Below, piece by piece: positions 1-9,700 of a stretch of DNA of 64,000 nucleotides; position 1 is the first letter of the stretch, and each line of letters begins with the position of its first letter. The notes beneath the pieces were generated by a model, which was not told the DNA's origin, made no database searches, and worked only from the letters and a program-made list of their open reading frames with translations. The DNA is from Blautia hansenii. Its GTDB lineage: Bacteria > Bacillota > Clostridia > Lachnospirales > Lachnospiraceae. The stretch is from contig NZ_JAAITA010000002.1 of NCBI RefSeq assembly GCF_013304445.1, positions 186,001-250,000 of the forward strand. The letters are read 5' to 3'. The position numbers and the translations under genes were made by a program.

Positions 1-355
1 ATTCTTTGAGTTTGTCCATAACAATTTCCCCAATCAGTGTGCTTGGAACTTCTTTTTCCTCTTTGTTGAAAATCTCTGTCTCAATTTCGTCCATAAGATT
101 TTCAATGGTTTTGACGGAAATGGGTCTCTTATAGCAGGCCCGCATAATGCCGTCCTGTATTTTCATACGGTCATACTGCTCTCTGCTCTGGTCTTTCTTG
201 ATAACCGTAAGCGGAATGGTTTCAATCTTTTCATAAGTAGTGAAACGCTTTCCACATTCATCACACTGACGCCGTCTGCGGATGGAATTATTATCCGGCA
301 CAGGCCTGGAATCAATGACTCTTGTATTCTCCTGATTGCAAAACGGACACTTCAT
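1..355 (-). CDS. nrdR: Transcriptional repressor NrdR (3' end outside window)
   Basis: NrdR is a nucleotide-sensing repressor of ribonucleotide reductase genes. The visible 118 residues start with a zinc ribbon (Cys3, Cys6, Cys31, Cys34) followed by the beginning of an ATP-cone domain from about residue 49 (ETIPLTVIKKD). The family is about 150 residues long, so roughly 30 C-terminal residues lie beyond the left edge. The ATG is preceded by AGGAGG about 9 bases upstream, which fixes the start. It lies 39 bases downstream of the flavodiiron gene on the same strand, so the two may be co-transcribed. Family assignment is secure from the Cys pattern and the RRRRQCDEC segment; the target genes are not in the window. 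Confidence 0.95.
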   Translation of the reverse strand, partial: MKCPFCNQENTRVIDSRPVPDNNSIRRRRQCDECGKRFTTYEKIETIPLTVIKKDQSREQYDRMKIQDGIMRACYKRPISVKTIENLMDEIETEIFNKEEKEVPSTLIGEIVMDKLKE

Positions 356-394
356 AACAAAGCCCTCCTGTCTTTTGTATATCCCCGGCAGTGA

Positions 395-1558
395 CTAAGC
401 AAGAAGTGCATCTGCCAGCGTTTCCATATTCTGAACATCTGCTTCCTTCATAACAGATTTCACCGAAACAACCGGCTCACAGATTTCCATATCCTTCATC
501 TCTTCCAAATAAGCTCTCATCAGTTTACCAGCCATAGGCGCCCAGGAACCGTTTTCCACGATTCCCACTTTTCTCTTTCTGTAAGTTTTCACCTTCAGAT
601 GGTACAGGAAATCTTCCATGGCAGGGAAAAGTGCACCGTCATAAGTCGGTGCCATAACCACCAGCTTGTCATAACGGAATGCGCAGGAAACAGCTTCTGA
701 CATATCATCTCTTGATAAATCAAACAGTCTTACTGCCTTTTCCCCCTTATCGGTCAGGATTTCAGCCATTTTTTCTGCTGCCTTTGCCGTATTTCCGTGA
801 ATAGAAGCATACGCAATGACAACACCGTCTTCTTCCGGTTCATAGCTGCTCCAAGTCAGATATTTGTCAATATAAAATCCCAGATTTTCTTTTAAAATCG
901 GTCCGTGCAGCGGGCAGATAGTCTGAATATCCAAAGTTGCCGCTTTCTTTAATAAGTTCTGTACCTGCACACCGTATTTTCCTACAATATTGATAAAATA
1001 TCTTCTGGCTTCGTCTGTCCAGTCCTCTTCTTCGTCCAATGCGCCAAACTTTCCAAAGCCGTCTGCAGAGAAAAGAATCTTTTCGGACTGCTCATATTCC
1101 ACCATAACTTCCGGCCAGTGTACCATAGGCGCCATAAAGAACTGCAGGGTATGGCTTCCCAGACTTAACGTATCGCCTTCTTTTACCACTACTTTTCTCT
1201 CAGAAAAATCAAAATCAAAGAACTGCGGCAGCATAGAGAAAATTTTTGCATTTCCTACCAGCTTCATTTCCGGATACTTTTCTGCCAGACGCTGAATGTT
1301 GGAAGCGTGATCCGGCTCCAGGTGGGAAATCACAAGATAGTCCACACTGCGTCCGTCCAAAGCCTTGTCCAGATTCTCCAGCCACGGGTCTGTAGCTCTT
1401 TTATCTACGGTATCCATAACTGCTACTTTTTCATCTAAAATTACATAAGAGTTATAAGAAACTCCTTTCGGAACCTTATACTGGCTTTCAAATAAATCAA
1501 TGGTCTTGTCGTTTACGCCAATAAATACAACTGAATCAGAAATTTTCATATCATACAT
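395..1558 (-). CDS. Flavodiiron protein (FprA-type A-type flavoprotein)
   Basis: Cytosolic flavodiiron enzyme that reduces O2 to water (or NO to N2O) using an FMN and a non-haem di-iron site; in anaerobes it protects against oxygen. The 387-residue protein has an N-terminal metallo-beta-lactamase-like domain with the full ligand set: His79-x-Glu81-x-Asp83-His84, His147, Asp166 and His218 (CPLHGP). A flavodoxin domain starts near residue 246, with the phosphate loop around 252-259 (SIHGNTAKA). There is no rubredoxin or flavin-reductase extension, so electrons must come from a separate partner. The ATG at 1558 has AGGAGG 11 bases upstream; the second Met is too far away. A TTGATT-16-TATGAT promoter lies just upstream. 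O2 versus NO preference cannot be told from sequence. Confidence 0.93.
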   Translation of the reverse strand: MYDMKISDSVVFIGVNDKTIDLFESQYKVPKGVSYNSYVILDEKVAVMDTVDKRATDPWLENLDKALDGRSVDYLVISHLEPDHASNIQRLAEKYPEMKLVGNAKIFSMLPQFFDFDFSERKVVVKEGDTLSLGSHTLQFFMAPMVHWPEVMVEYEQSEKILFSADGFGKFGALDEEEDWTDEARRYFINIVGKYGVQVQNLLKKAATLDIQTICPLHGPILKENLGFYIDKYLTWSSYEPEEDGVVIAYASIHGNTAKAAEKMAEILTDKGEKAVRLFDLSRDDMSEAVSCAFRYDKLVVMAPTYDGALFPAMEDFLYHLKVKTYRKRKVGIVENGSWAPMAGKLMRAYLEEMKDMEICEPVVSVKSVMKEADVQNMETLADALLA

Positions 1559-1593
1559 GGGTTTGAATTCCTCCTTGGCTATAATATATCCGT

Positions 1594-1621
1594 ATCATAT
1601 CTATTATATATGGGAAATCAA
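1594..1621 (-). promoter_or_regulatory. Candidate sigma-A promoter for the flavodiiron gene
   Basis: On the minus strand TTGATT (1616-1621) and TATGAT (1594-1599) are separated by 16 bases, upstream of the gene starting at 1558. A second TATAAT-like stretch nearby leaves the exact -10 open. Confidence 0.5.
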
Positions 1622-1628
1622 AATTTTT

Positions 1629-2177
1629 CTACCGCTTTTCTTGTTTTTTTTGCCATTCACCCTTTAAAATATCCATAAAAAGCATATCGTGATACATTCC
1701 ATTGATATAATAAGCCTCCCGCAGTCTTCCGCAGTGGGAAAATCCTGCTTTTTCGTAACACTTTATGGCCCGGGTATTAAAGCTGTACACCCGAAGAGAC
1801 AGACTGTGTAAATTCAGCACATCAAACGCATATTCCTGCAAAAGTTCCAGTACTTCACGTCCGTATCCTTTTCCGCGGCTCTCCTCTTCTCCCAGAAACA
1901 GCCCAATCTCCGCACATCTTCTCCTCCAGTTGATATTCTGAATCCCACAGTTTCCCAAAAGCCGGTTGGAACTCTGCTCTACAATAGCAAACTGATACTG
2001 GTCTCTCTCCTGGGAAATCCAGGCCCGCTCCCCTTCCAGCGTCATCATAAGGTCTGTATTGCCTACATTGTCTGTCACATCACGCCGGTTCAGCCACTCG
2101 GTATACTGTTCTGCATCATCTGCATTCATGGGGGATAAATATACTTTTTCACCTGCTATTTTTCTGTAGTATCGCAT
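1629..2177 (-). CDS. GNAT-family N-acetyltransferase (RimJ/RimL type)
   Basis: A 182-residue acetyl-CoA-dependent acetyltransferase of the RimJ/RimL/SpeG-like branch. The family signature is seen in the strand before the pyrophosphate loop, the loop itself (EESRGKGYGREVL, about residues 97-109, matching the R/Q-x-x-G-x-G/A motif), and the C-terminal RVYSFNTRAIKCYEKAGF segment typical of this group. The substrate (ribosomal protein N-terminus, antibiotic, polyamine or small molecule) cannot be inferred. The start has a purine-rich GAGGAGGAG ribosome site. It is transcribed divergently from the M42 peptidase gene; both have well-formed promoters in the shared 137-base gap. Confidence 0.85.
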   Translation of the reverse strand: MRYYRKIAGEKVYLSPMNADDAEQYTEWLNRRDVTDNVGNTDLMMTLEGERAWISQERDQYQFAIVEQSSNRLLGNCGIQNINWRRRCAEIGLFLGEEESRGKGYGREVLELLQEYAFDVLNLHSLSLRVYSFNTRAIKCYEKAGFSHCGRLREAYYINGMYHDMLFMDILKGEWQKKQEKR

Positions 2178-2210
2178 AGTCCACTCCTCCTCTTTCCTTA
2201 AATTGTTACT

Positions 2211-2239
2211 ATATTACAAAACTTCTCTTAAAATGTCAA
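2211..2239 (-). promoter_or_regulatory. Promoter of the GNAT acetyltransferase gene
   Basis: Minus strand: consensus TTGACA (2234-2239), 17-base spacer, TAATAT (2211-2216), ahead of the start at 2177. It is back to back with the M42 peptidase promoter. Confidence 0.6.
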
Positions 2240-2256
2240 TACAATTCTTCCTCTTC

Positions 2257-2285
2257 TTGACGCAGTAAAAGAAACCCTCTACAAT
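2257..2285 (+). promoter_or_regulatory. Promoter of the M42 peptidase gene
   Basis: TTGACG (2257-2262), 17-base spacer, TACAAT (2280-2285), about 30 bases before the ATG at 2315. Spacing and hexamers fit a vegetative sigma factor. Confidence 0.7.
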
Positions 2286-2314
2286 AGACTTACAACATTG
2301 CAGGAGGTTTGAAC

Positions 2315-3346
2315 ATGAATACTTATACAGATATCATTCTGAAACACTTAAAAGCTCTGCTGTCCATTGACAGCCCTACGGGATACACCAGAGAAGTCAC
2401 CGATTATCTCATAAAGGAATACCAGGCTTTGGGATACCAGCCTCAGAAAACCGTTAAAGGCGGCGTTTTGGTAGACCTTGGGGGCAGGGACGCCGAAAAT
2501 GCCGTTTTTCTGGAAGCCCATGTAGATACCCTTGGCGCCATGGTTCGTGAAATTAAAGCAAACGGCCGTCTGTCTCTTACCCCGCTTGGCGGTATGAATG
2601 CCAACAATGCGGAGGCGGAAAACTGCCGTATTATCACCCGTTCCGGAAAGGTTTATGAAGGCACCTGTCAGCTCTGCGATGCCTCGGTCCATGTAAACGG
2701 AAAATACGACGAGACAGGACGAACCTTTGATACCGTAGAAGTGCTGCCGGACGAAAAGGTAACTACCAAAGAAGATACCCAGGCCCTTGGAATCATGACC
2801 GGCGACATTGTAGCCTTTGACCCCCGGACAACCATTACCAACAGCGGCTACATCAAAAGCCGTTTCCTGGACGATAAACTCAGTGCAGCGATTTTGCTTG
2901 GCTATGCTGCTTATCTGAAAGAAGAGAACATTGTCACAGAACGGAAACTCTATCAGCACTTCACGGTTTACGAAGAGGTCGGCCATGGCGGCGCCGCTTC
3001 TATTCCCCAAGGTGTCACAGAAGTGCTTTCCGTGGATATGGGCTGTGTAGGTGAAGGACTGGAATGTAAAGAATATCAGGTTTCTATCTGCGCCAAGGAC
3101 AGCGGCGGCCCTTATACTTATGACTTAGTCAGCAGTCTCATAGAAGCCGCCAGAAAAGAAAATCTGGATTTCGCCGTTGACGTCTATCCCCACTACGGTT
3201 CTGACGCCGAAGCTGCTCTGCGGGCCGGATATGACGTCCGCCACGGACTCATCGGCGCCGGTGTTTACGCTTCCCACGGTTATGAGAGAAGCCACATCGA
3301 CGGTGTAAAAAACACCTTTTTACTGTTAAAAGCCTATTTGGGATAG
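2315..3346 (+). CDS. M42-family metallo-aminopeptidase
   Basis: A 343-residue cytosolic di-metal aminopeptidase of the glutamyl-aminopeptidase/tetrahedral aminopeptidase (M42) family, probably trimming peptides. The metal and catalytic residues are all visible: His69-x-Asp71 (EAHVDTLGAM), Asp186-Asp187 (LDDKLSA), catalytic Glu220 with Glu221 (YEEVGHGG), Asp241 (SVDMG) and the late His in GYERSHIDG. I start the gene at ATG 2315, which lies 7 bases after AGGAGG; an in-frame TTG at 2309 abuts the ribosome site and is unlikely. The gene stands alone between divergent and downstream promoters. M42 peptidases usually form dodecamers (family knowledge). Substrate preference is unknown. Confidence 0.93.
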   Translation: MNTYTDIILKHLKALLSIDSPTGYTREVTDYLIKEYQALGYQPQKTVKGGVLVDLGGRDAENAVFLEAHVDTLGAMVREIKANGRLSLTPLGGMNANNAEAENCRIITRSGKVYEGTCQLCDASVHVNGKYDETGRTFDTVEVLPDEKVTTKEDTQALGIMTGDIVAFDPRTTITNSGYIKSRFLDDKLSAAILLGYAAYLKEENIVTERKLYQHFTVYEEVGHGGAASIPQGVTEVLSVDMGCVGEGLECKEYQVSICAKDSGGPYTYDLVSSLIEAARKENLDFAVDVYPHYGSDAEAALRAGYDVRHGLIGAGVYASHGYERSHIDGVKNTFLLLKAYLG

Positions 3347-3480
3347 ATACGTTTTAAAATTTATAAATAAAGTTTCCACTTTTTTTATAAAACAGACATA
3401 TTTTACTAACATTTTCTCCTTATAATAGGTTTTGGATAGTTGATAAACCACTCACTATCTCCCCCCTCAAGTTGAAAAAG

Positions 3481-3506
3481 CCCGGTACTTCGGTATCGGG
3501 TTTTTT
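3481..3506 (+). terminator. Rho-independent terminator after the M42 peptidase gene
   Basis: Stem CCCGGTAC with GTATCGGG around a TTCG tetraloop (3481-3500), followed by six T. It lies 135 bases after the peptidase stop and just before the next gene's promoter. A run of A upstream would let it work weakly on the other strand. Confidence 0.85.
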
Positions 3507-3509
3507 CTA

Positions 3510-3538
3510 TTGCTTTTCCAGCGGGGAATGGATATAAT
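3510..3538 (+). promoter_or_regulatory. Promoter of the carbamate-kinase-like gene
   Basis: TTGCTT (3510-3515), 17-base spacer, TATAAT (3533-3538), about 40 bases before the ATG at 3580. It begins immediately after the preceding terminator. Confidence 0.65.
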
Positions 3539-3579
3539 CTTTCTATAAGTTTTTATTTGAAAGAAAGAGGGACCAGATT

Positions 3580-4512
3580 ATGACCAGAAAAAAAGTAGTG
3601 GTCGCTTTAGGCCACAGAGCACTGGGTACCACCCTTCCGGAACAGAAGGAAGCGGTAAAAGCATCAGCAAAGGTTCTTGCAGACCTGGTAGAAGCCGGTG
3701 CGGATATTGTAATTACTCACAGCAATGCACCCCAAATCGGTATGATACATACAGCTATGAATGAATTTGGCAAGGTACATCCGGCTTATACGGCAGTGCC
3801 TATGTCCGTATGTTCTGCTATGAGCCAGGGCTACATTGGATATGACATTCAGAATGCCCTCAGGGCTGAACTGCTCAGAAGAGGTATCTACAAACCAGTG
3901 AGCACCATTTTGACCCAGGTAACCGTAGACCCTTACGATGATGCCTTCCACGAACCGATAAAAGTCATCGGAAGAACTCTGACAAAAGAAGAAGCGGAAA
4001 ACGAAGAAAAGAAAGGCAACTATGTCACCAAGACAGAAAATGGCTACCGGCGTATTGTGGCAGCACCCCTGCCGGAAAAAATCATTGAAATAGATGCCAT
4101 TAAGGCTCTGTCTGACGCAGGTCAGATTGTCATTGCTGCCGGCGGCGGCGGTATTCCTGTATTAGAGCAGGACGAAGAATTGACTGGAGCCAGCGCAGTC
4201 ATTGAAAAAGACCTTATCAGCGGCAAACTTGCCTGCCTTTTGGACGCGGACGAGCTTCTGATTCTCACCAGTGTGGAAAATGCCTCTGTCAACTATCATT
4301 CTGAGACAGAAAAGCAGCTGGGCAGAGTTTCTGTCAGCGAACTGAAGGCTTACATGGAGGAAGGACACTTTGAAGACAACACCATGCTTCCTAAAATTCA
4401 GGCTTCCATCGAATTTGTAGAAGGAAAACCGGGACGCACAGCTGTCATTACCTCTATTGGAAAAGCAAAAGAAGGATATCTTGAAAAAACAGGCACTGTT
4501 ATTACAGCATAA
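3580..4512 (+). CDS. arcC: Carbamate kinase (amino acid kinase family)
   Basis: A 310-residue protein matching carbamate kinase over its whole length; the enzyme makes ATP from carbamoyl phosphate and ADP, the last step of the arginine deiminase and related routes. Landmarks: N-terminal KVVVALGHRALG, THSNAPQIG near residue 47, the glycine-rich IAAGGGGIPV, DADELLILTSVENASVNY and the C-terminal TGTVI. The usual first motif reads ALGGNALG and the second THGNGPQVG; here they are GHRALG and HSNAPQIG, so this belongs to a divergent branch. No arginine deiminase or ornithine carbamoyltransferase gene is nearby. It could act in another carbamoyl-phosphate-yielding pathway or on a related substrate. 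The start has a good ribosome site and a TTGCTT-TATAAT promoter. Confidence 0.82.
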   Translation: MTRKKVVVALGHRALGTTLPEQKEAVKASAKVLADLVEAGADIVITHSNAPQIGMIHTAMNEFGKVHPAYTAVPMSVCSAMSQGYIGYDIQNALRAELLRRGIYKPVSTILTQVTVDPYDDAFHEPIKVIGRTLTKEEAENEEKKGNYVTKTENGYRRIVAAPLPEKIIEIDAIKALSDAGQIVIAAGGGGIPVLEQDEELTGASAVIEKDLISGKLACLLDADELLILTSVENASVNYHSETEKQLGRVSVSELKAYMEEGHFEDNTMLPKIQASIEFVEGKPGRTAVITSIGKAKEGYLEKTGTVITA

Positions 4513-4516
4513 AAAG

Positions 4517-4554
4517 AAGCCTGCGGCATAAAGCTTAGGAGCTGCCGCAGGCTT
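4517..4554. terminator. Bidirectional terminator between convergent genes
   Basis: A 12-bp stem, AAGCCTGCGGCA with TGCCGCAGGCTT, around a 14-base loop. T-rich tracts follow on both strands. It serves the carbamate-kinase-like gene (plus) and the exporter operon (minus); one arm contains the last codons of the minus-strand gene ending at 4535. Confidence 0.85.
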
Positions 4555-5005
4555 TTCTGTTCTTTCCAAAAATTCTGTTAATTGTCTTCTGGGGAATTTC
4601 AAACACCAGAATAATGCCCAGCACCATGGCAATGGCAATTCCCAATGTCTCTCTTCCATAGTGCAGACTCAATTCCCGATTGTCCAGCATACTGTAATAA
4701 ATAGTTCTGTAAATACCGATTCCCGGCACCTCAGGAAAAATTCCTGCAATGAGAAACAGAGTTACCGGACATTTCTTTACTGTGCTTCCGATTCTGGAAG
4801 CCAGGGTAATAAAAACTGTTGCTGCAAAATTGGCCTCCACGGCTCCTGTATGAAAAATATTTATCATCCCCCAGCAGATAAACCAGCCTGCACCGCCAAT
4901 GAAGACGCACAGGGGATAATGCTCTCTCGGCACGGAAAACAAAACGGAAAACGCCATGGTTCCGAAGCCTGCGGCCAAAAACTGCAAAAGCCCTTCCCAT
5001 ATCAT
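4535..5005 (-). CDS. Threonine/serine exporter family, C-terminal half protein (ThrE_2/DUF3815)
   Basis: A 156-residue membrane protein with about four hydrophobic segments, corresponding to the C-terminal membrane domain of ThrE-type threonine/serine exporters. In many Firmicutes the exporter is split into a DUF1212 protein and a small DUF3815 protein, and this is the small partner. The ATG (5003-5005) overlaps the stop of the upstream half by four bases (ATGA), so the two are translationally coupled. A longer reading of the frame would begin inside the upstream gene and is not needed. The final codons form one arm of the transcription terminator. Substrate is inferred from family only. Confidence 0.85.
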   Translation of the reverse strand: MIWEGLLQFLAAGFGTMAFSVLFSVPREHYPLCVFIGGAGWFICWGMINIFHTGAVEANFAATVFITLASRIGSTVKKCPVTLFLIAGIFPEVPGIGIYRTIYYSMLDNRELSLHYGRETLGIAIAMVLGIILVFEIPQKTINRIFGKNRKACGSS

Positions 5006-5787
5006 AAGATAATTCCTCCCGTCAAGCGATAGTATAAAATATACATCAGACCCACGCCCAGAGAAATTCCCAGAGCCACCATAAGGGCATCCAAAAAACG
5101 CACTCCGCCGCCAATATAGTTTCCTTCCGCAAAATCCCGGACTGCATTGACCAAAGAGACGCCGGGAACCAGAGGCATGACAGAGCCTACCAGAATTTTT
5201 CCAGGCGCATTTCCGAGTCCCAGGCGGTAAAAAAGCACTGCAAAAAGAGAAACACAAAAACCGCCAATACAGTTCACCACGATTTTTGAAGTTTTTTTCT
5301 CCCTTTTGTCTATAAGGGCCAGAATTGCATATAAAAGTACACCGGACAGAAAAGCGGCAAACATATCCGTAAATTTTCCTCCCAACAGGTAACAGAAGCT
5401 GCCGGAACCCAGCCCTGCCGAAAGAATCCGCACCAACGGGCGTTTTCCCGGCATATTTTTAATAATCTCCAGACGTTCTTCCGCCTCTTCTAAGGTATAC
5501 TTTCCTTCCACAATTTCTCTGGAAAGCTGATTCACAGCCGCCACCCGATAGAGTTTGGCACCCTGAATGGGGATATGCTTTACGCTGGCATAAATCTCCC
5601 CCTCTTCATTCTCTGCCGTGAGAAAAATTCCCGTGCTCATAACAAAAGGGCTGCACTTCTCTATGCCAAAGGCCCTGGAAATTCTTTCAATCGTCTCTTC
5701 CACACGAAAAATCTCCGCACCTGCGTCCAGAAGAATACGACCTGCCTCCATGGACAGGTCTAATACTTTTTTATCATAACTTTTCAT
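5002..5787 (-). CDS. Threonine/serine exporter family, N-terminal half protein (ThrE/DUF1212)
   Basis: A 261-residue protein with a soluble N-terminal domain of about 120 residues (LDLSMEAGRILLDAGAEIFR, matching the DUF1212 start) followed by about five membrane segments. Together with the overlapping downstream gene it would form a ThrE-like exporter of threonine/serine in the cytoplasmic membrane. The gene follows uppP by 41 bases on the same strand and is probably at the end of the carA-carB-uppP transcript. The function of export is family knowledge; it has not been shown for this branch. Confidence 0.87.
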   Translation of the reverse strand: MKSYDKKVLDLSMEAGRILLDAGAEIFRVEETIERISRAFGIEKCSPFVMSTGIFLTAENEEGEIYASVKHIPIQGAKLYRVAAVNQLSREIVEGKYTLEEAEERLEIIKNMPGKRPLVRILSAGLGSGSFCYLLGGKFTDMFAAFLSGVLLYAILALIDKREKKTSKIVVNCIGGFCVSLFAVLFYRLGLGNAPGKILVGSVMPLVPGVSLVNAVRDFAEGNYIGGGVRFLDALMVALGISLGVGLMYILYYRLTGGIIL

Positions 5788-5828
5788 ACAGATACCTCTG
5801 CTTCTGTACCGGATTTCCCGTATTACAG

Positions 5829-6701
5829 CTATTTAAAAATAGTAAAATACAGCATTACCACAACGCCCAGCACAATACGATACCAGCCGAATACACGGAA
5901 GTCATGTTTCTTAATATATCCCATCAGGAATTTGATAGCCAGAATGGAAACCACAAAAGATACCAGGGTTCCCACCCCTAAAATAATCAGTTCCTGAGCA
6001 GAAAAAGCCAGACCGAACTTCACAATCTTTAAAAGACTTGCCCCAAACATTACAGGGATGGCTAGGAAAAAGGTGTATTCTGCCGCCACGGTACGGGAAG
6101 CGCCCAAAAGGATTCCGCCGATAATCGTTGCACCGGAACGGGAGGTGCCCGGTATCAGGGCCAGTACCTGGAAGATACCGATATACAGCGCCATCTTCCA
6201 GGAAATATCCGCAATGGAATCTACCTTTACCGTTCTTTTTTCATTGTAGTCTTCCACCAGAAGGAACAGTACACCATACACCATCAGCATAACAGCCACA
6301 ACAAACCAGTTGTTGAACTTTTCTTCAATAAAATCATCAAAAGGCAGTCCTATGATAATGGCAGGAAGACAGGAAACCAGAATTTTAAACCACATAACCA
6401 TTTTGTCTATCTTGGTAAAACGGCATACAAAACCTGCTGCTTTCTCAATCTTGGTTACATTTTCATGTTTCGGCTTTTTATTCTGGAAGGGCCATATCTT
6501 ATTCCAATACAGCACAACCACCGCCATAATGGCGCCAAGCTGAATGACCACCATAAACATTTCCCAGAAAGCCTTGCTGACGTCCAGCTTTACAAACTCT
6601 TCCACCAGAATCAGATGTCCCGTGCTGCTGATTGGCAGCCACTCGGTGATACCTTCTACGATTCCCAGGAAGATAACCTTTAATAATTCGATAAAATCCA
6701 T
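5829..6701 (-). CDS. uppP: Undecaprenyl-diphosphatase UppP (BacA)
   Basis: A 290-residue integral membrane phosphatase that converts undecaprenyl diphosphate to the monophosphate, recycling the lipid carrier for peptidoglycan and other envelope glycans; overproduction gives bacitracin resistance (family knowledge). Both signature motifs are present: [17 protein letters not shown] near residues 16-32 and the [10 protein letters not shown] loop near residue 185. Several hydrophobic segments follow the UppP pattern. The start has AAAGGAG upstream. It begins 11 bases after carB, so it is probably part of the carAB transcript, an arrangement with no obvious metabolic logic but plausible given the many glycan genes in the window that need the carrier. 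Confidence 0.95.
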   Translation of the reverse strand: MDFIELLKVIFLGIVEGITEWLPISSTGHLILVEEFVKLDVSKAFWEMFMVVIQLGAIMAVVVLYWNKIWPFQNKKPKHENVTKIEKAAGFVCRFTKIDKMVMWFKILVSCLPAIIIGLPFDDFIEEKFNNWFVVAVMLMVYGVLFLLVEDYNEKRTVKVDSIADISWKMALYIGIFQVLALIPGTSRSGATIIGGILLGASRTVAAEYTFFLAIPVMFGASLLKIVKFGLAFSAQELIILGVGTLVSFVVSILAIKFLMGYIKKHDFRVFGWYRIVLGVVVMLYFTIFK

Positions 6702-6712
6702 GCCCTGCTCCT

Positions 6713-9700
6713 TTAAATTTCGGCAATATCAATGAGTTCCAGTTTCTCAATGTCTGTATTTTCCAGACTGGTTACAAGAGCCTCTGCCGTATCCAGAGCT
6801 GTCAAAACGTTGACTCCCGTTTCAATGGCATTTCTGCGGATAATAAATCCGTCTTTTGCTTTCTCCACACCCTGAGACGGTGTATCAATGACTAAGTCAA
6901 TCTTATGTCCCAGAATCAAATCCATCAGGTTTGGAGAAGGCTGTTCAATTTTATTGGTTCGGATAGCTTTTACGCCGTTGTCATTTAACACTCTTGCCGT
7001 GCTGCGTGTAGCGTAAATCTTATACCCCAGCGCTTCAAAACGTCTGGCAATCGGAATAATATCTCCCTTATCCTCATCCCTTACTGTAATAATCATGTTT
7101 TTATGCTTCGGAAGGTGGATACCGGCACCTAAGAAGGCTTTATACAGAGCTTCATTAAAGCTTTCGGAAATACCCAGACACTCTCCTGTAGACTTCATTT
7201 CCGGTCCCAGGCTGATGTCTGCGCCCCGGATTTTCTCAAAGGAGAATACCGGCATTTTCACTGCATAGTGTCTGGCCTCCGGCTGTAAGCCCGGTGTATA
7301 TCCCAAATCTTTCAGCTTATGTCCCAGAATTACCTTTGCTGCAAGAGGTACAATGGGAATACCCGTTACCTTGCTGATATAAGGCACAGTACGGCTGGAC
7401 CTTGGATTTACCTCGATGACATAAACTTCCTCTTTGCACACAATAAACTGAATGTTAATCATCCCCAGCACATGAAGGGATTTGGCCAGTCTTCTGGTAT
7501 ATTCTTCAATGGTTTTCTTTGCGGTGTCGCTGATAGTACGGGCCGGATATACGGAAATACTGTCTCCGGAATGGATACCTGCCCGCTCAATGTGCTCCAT
7601 AATACCGGGAATCAAAATATCCTCGCCATCGCATACTGCGTCTACTTCGATTTCTTTTCCCTGGAGATATTTGTCAACCAGGATAGGGTGTTCCTGTGCA
7701 ATGCGGTTGATAATACCGATGTACTCCTCCACGTCCTTGTCATGAATGGCAATCTGCATCCCCTGTCCGCCCAGTACATAAGAAGGACGCACCAGTACCG
7801 GATATCCCAGTTCGTTGGCTGCCTTTTTCGCTTCTTCGGCTGTATATACGGTATGACCCTTTGGTCTTGGAATATGACACTCTTCCAAAATAGCGTCAAA
7901 CAATTCTCTGTCCTCTGCCGCGTCTACGTTTTCTGCAGAGGTTCCCAGAATCTTCACACCCATTTTAATCAGGGCTTCTGTCAGCTTAATGGCTGTCTGT
8001 CCGCCAAACTGCACCACTGCACCGTCCGGTTTCTCAATATTCACCACATTTTCCACGTCTTCCGGTGTCAATGGCTCGAAATACAGCTTGTCTGCAATAT
8101 CAAAGTCTGTACTTACGGTTTCCGGGTTATTGTTGATGATAATGGTCTCGTAGCCTTCCTTGGCAAAGGCCCAGGTACAGTGTACGGAACAGAAGTCAAA
8201 CTCAATACCCTGACCGATACGGATAGGACCGGAACCCAGAATCAGAACTTTCTTCTTCTCTGTCTTTCCGTCTGCTTCGTTTTCCCCACCGTATACGGAA
8301 TAATAATACGGCGTCACTGCTGCAAATTCTGCTGCACAGGTATCTACCATTTTGTATACGGCTGTGATATCCCATTTTTTACGCAGTTCTTTGATTTCTT
8401 CCTCTGTTTTCCCGGTAAGCTTTGCAATGACGTTGTCCGGGAATTCCATACGTTTTGCTTCTCTTAATAAGTCTTCGCTTAATTCCTCTTTCTTTAATGC
8501 CTGCTCCATTTCCACGAGAATGGCAATTTTATCAATAAACCAGATGTCAATCTTCGTCACTGCATGAATATCCTGGTAAGAAATGCCCCGGCGCACAGCC
8601 TCTGCAATTCTCCAGATACGCATATCGTCTACAATATGAAGCTGTTCTCTCAATTCCTCTTCTGTAAGTCCTGTAAAATCATAGGACATAAGGCTGTCTA
8701 CATGCTGCTCCAAAGAACGGATTGCTTTCATCAAAGCGCCCTCAAAGTTATTGCAGATACTCATAACCTCTCCGGTAGCCTTCATCTGGGTGGTCAGTGT
8801 TCTCTTAGCGCTGATGAATTTATCGAAAGGCAGTCTCGGAATCTTTACCACACAGTAGTCCAGCATAGGTTCAAAGCTGGCATACGTCTTTCCTGTTACT
8901 GCATTTTTGATTTCGTCTAAAGTGTAACCCAGAGCAATCTTAGCCGCTACCTTGGCAATAGGGTAGCCTGTGGCCTTGGAAGCCAGGGCAGAAGAACGGG
9001 ATACACGGGGATTTACCTCGATAACACAGTATTCAAAACTGTCTGGATTTAAGGCATACTGCACGTTACATCCACCGGTAATGCCCAGTTCTGTAATAAT
9101 ATTAAGCGCAGAGGTTCTAAGCATCTGGTATTCCTTATCCCCCAGTGTCTGGGAAGGAGCCACAACAATACTGTCGCCTGTGTGCACGCCTACCGGGTCC
9201 AGGTTTTCCATGTTGCATACGGTAATACAGTTTCCTGCGCCATCGCGCATAACTTCGTACTCGATTTCTTTCCAGCCTGCAATGCAGCGCTCCACCAGAA
9301 CTTCTCCTACACGGGAAAGTCTGAGACCGTTTTCCAGAATCTCTACCAGCTCTTCTTCGTTGTTGGCAATACCGCCGCCGCTTCCTCCAAGCGTGTAAGC
9401 CGGACGCAACACCACCGGATAGCCGATTTTATTGCTGAAGGCAATACCGTCTTCCACGTTTCTTACCACTAAAGAAGCAGCGATTGGCTCACCGATTTTC
9501 TCCATGGTATCTTTAAATTCCTGACGGTCTTCTGCTTTCTTAATGGTTTCTGAGGTTGTTCCAATAAGGCGCACGTTATGTTCTTTCAGAAATCCGCGCT
9601 CTTCCAGTTCCATAGCCAGATTCAGACCTGCCTGTCCGCCCAGTGTAGGCAGAACGCTGTCCGGTTTTTCCTTGAGAATCAGCTGTTCTACTACTTCTAC

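Noticed and set aside
3347-3579. Riboswitch before the carbamate-kinase-like gene
   Set aside because: The gap holds a simple terminator followed by a promoter; no conserved aptamer-like secondary structure could be drawn.
7319-8467. 382-residue plus-strand open frame
   Set aside because: It is antisense to carB, whose frame is fully supported; Cys/Phe/His-rich composition and no ribosome site mark it as a shadow.
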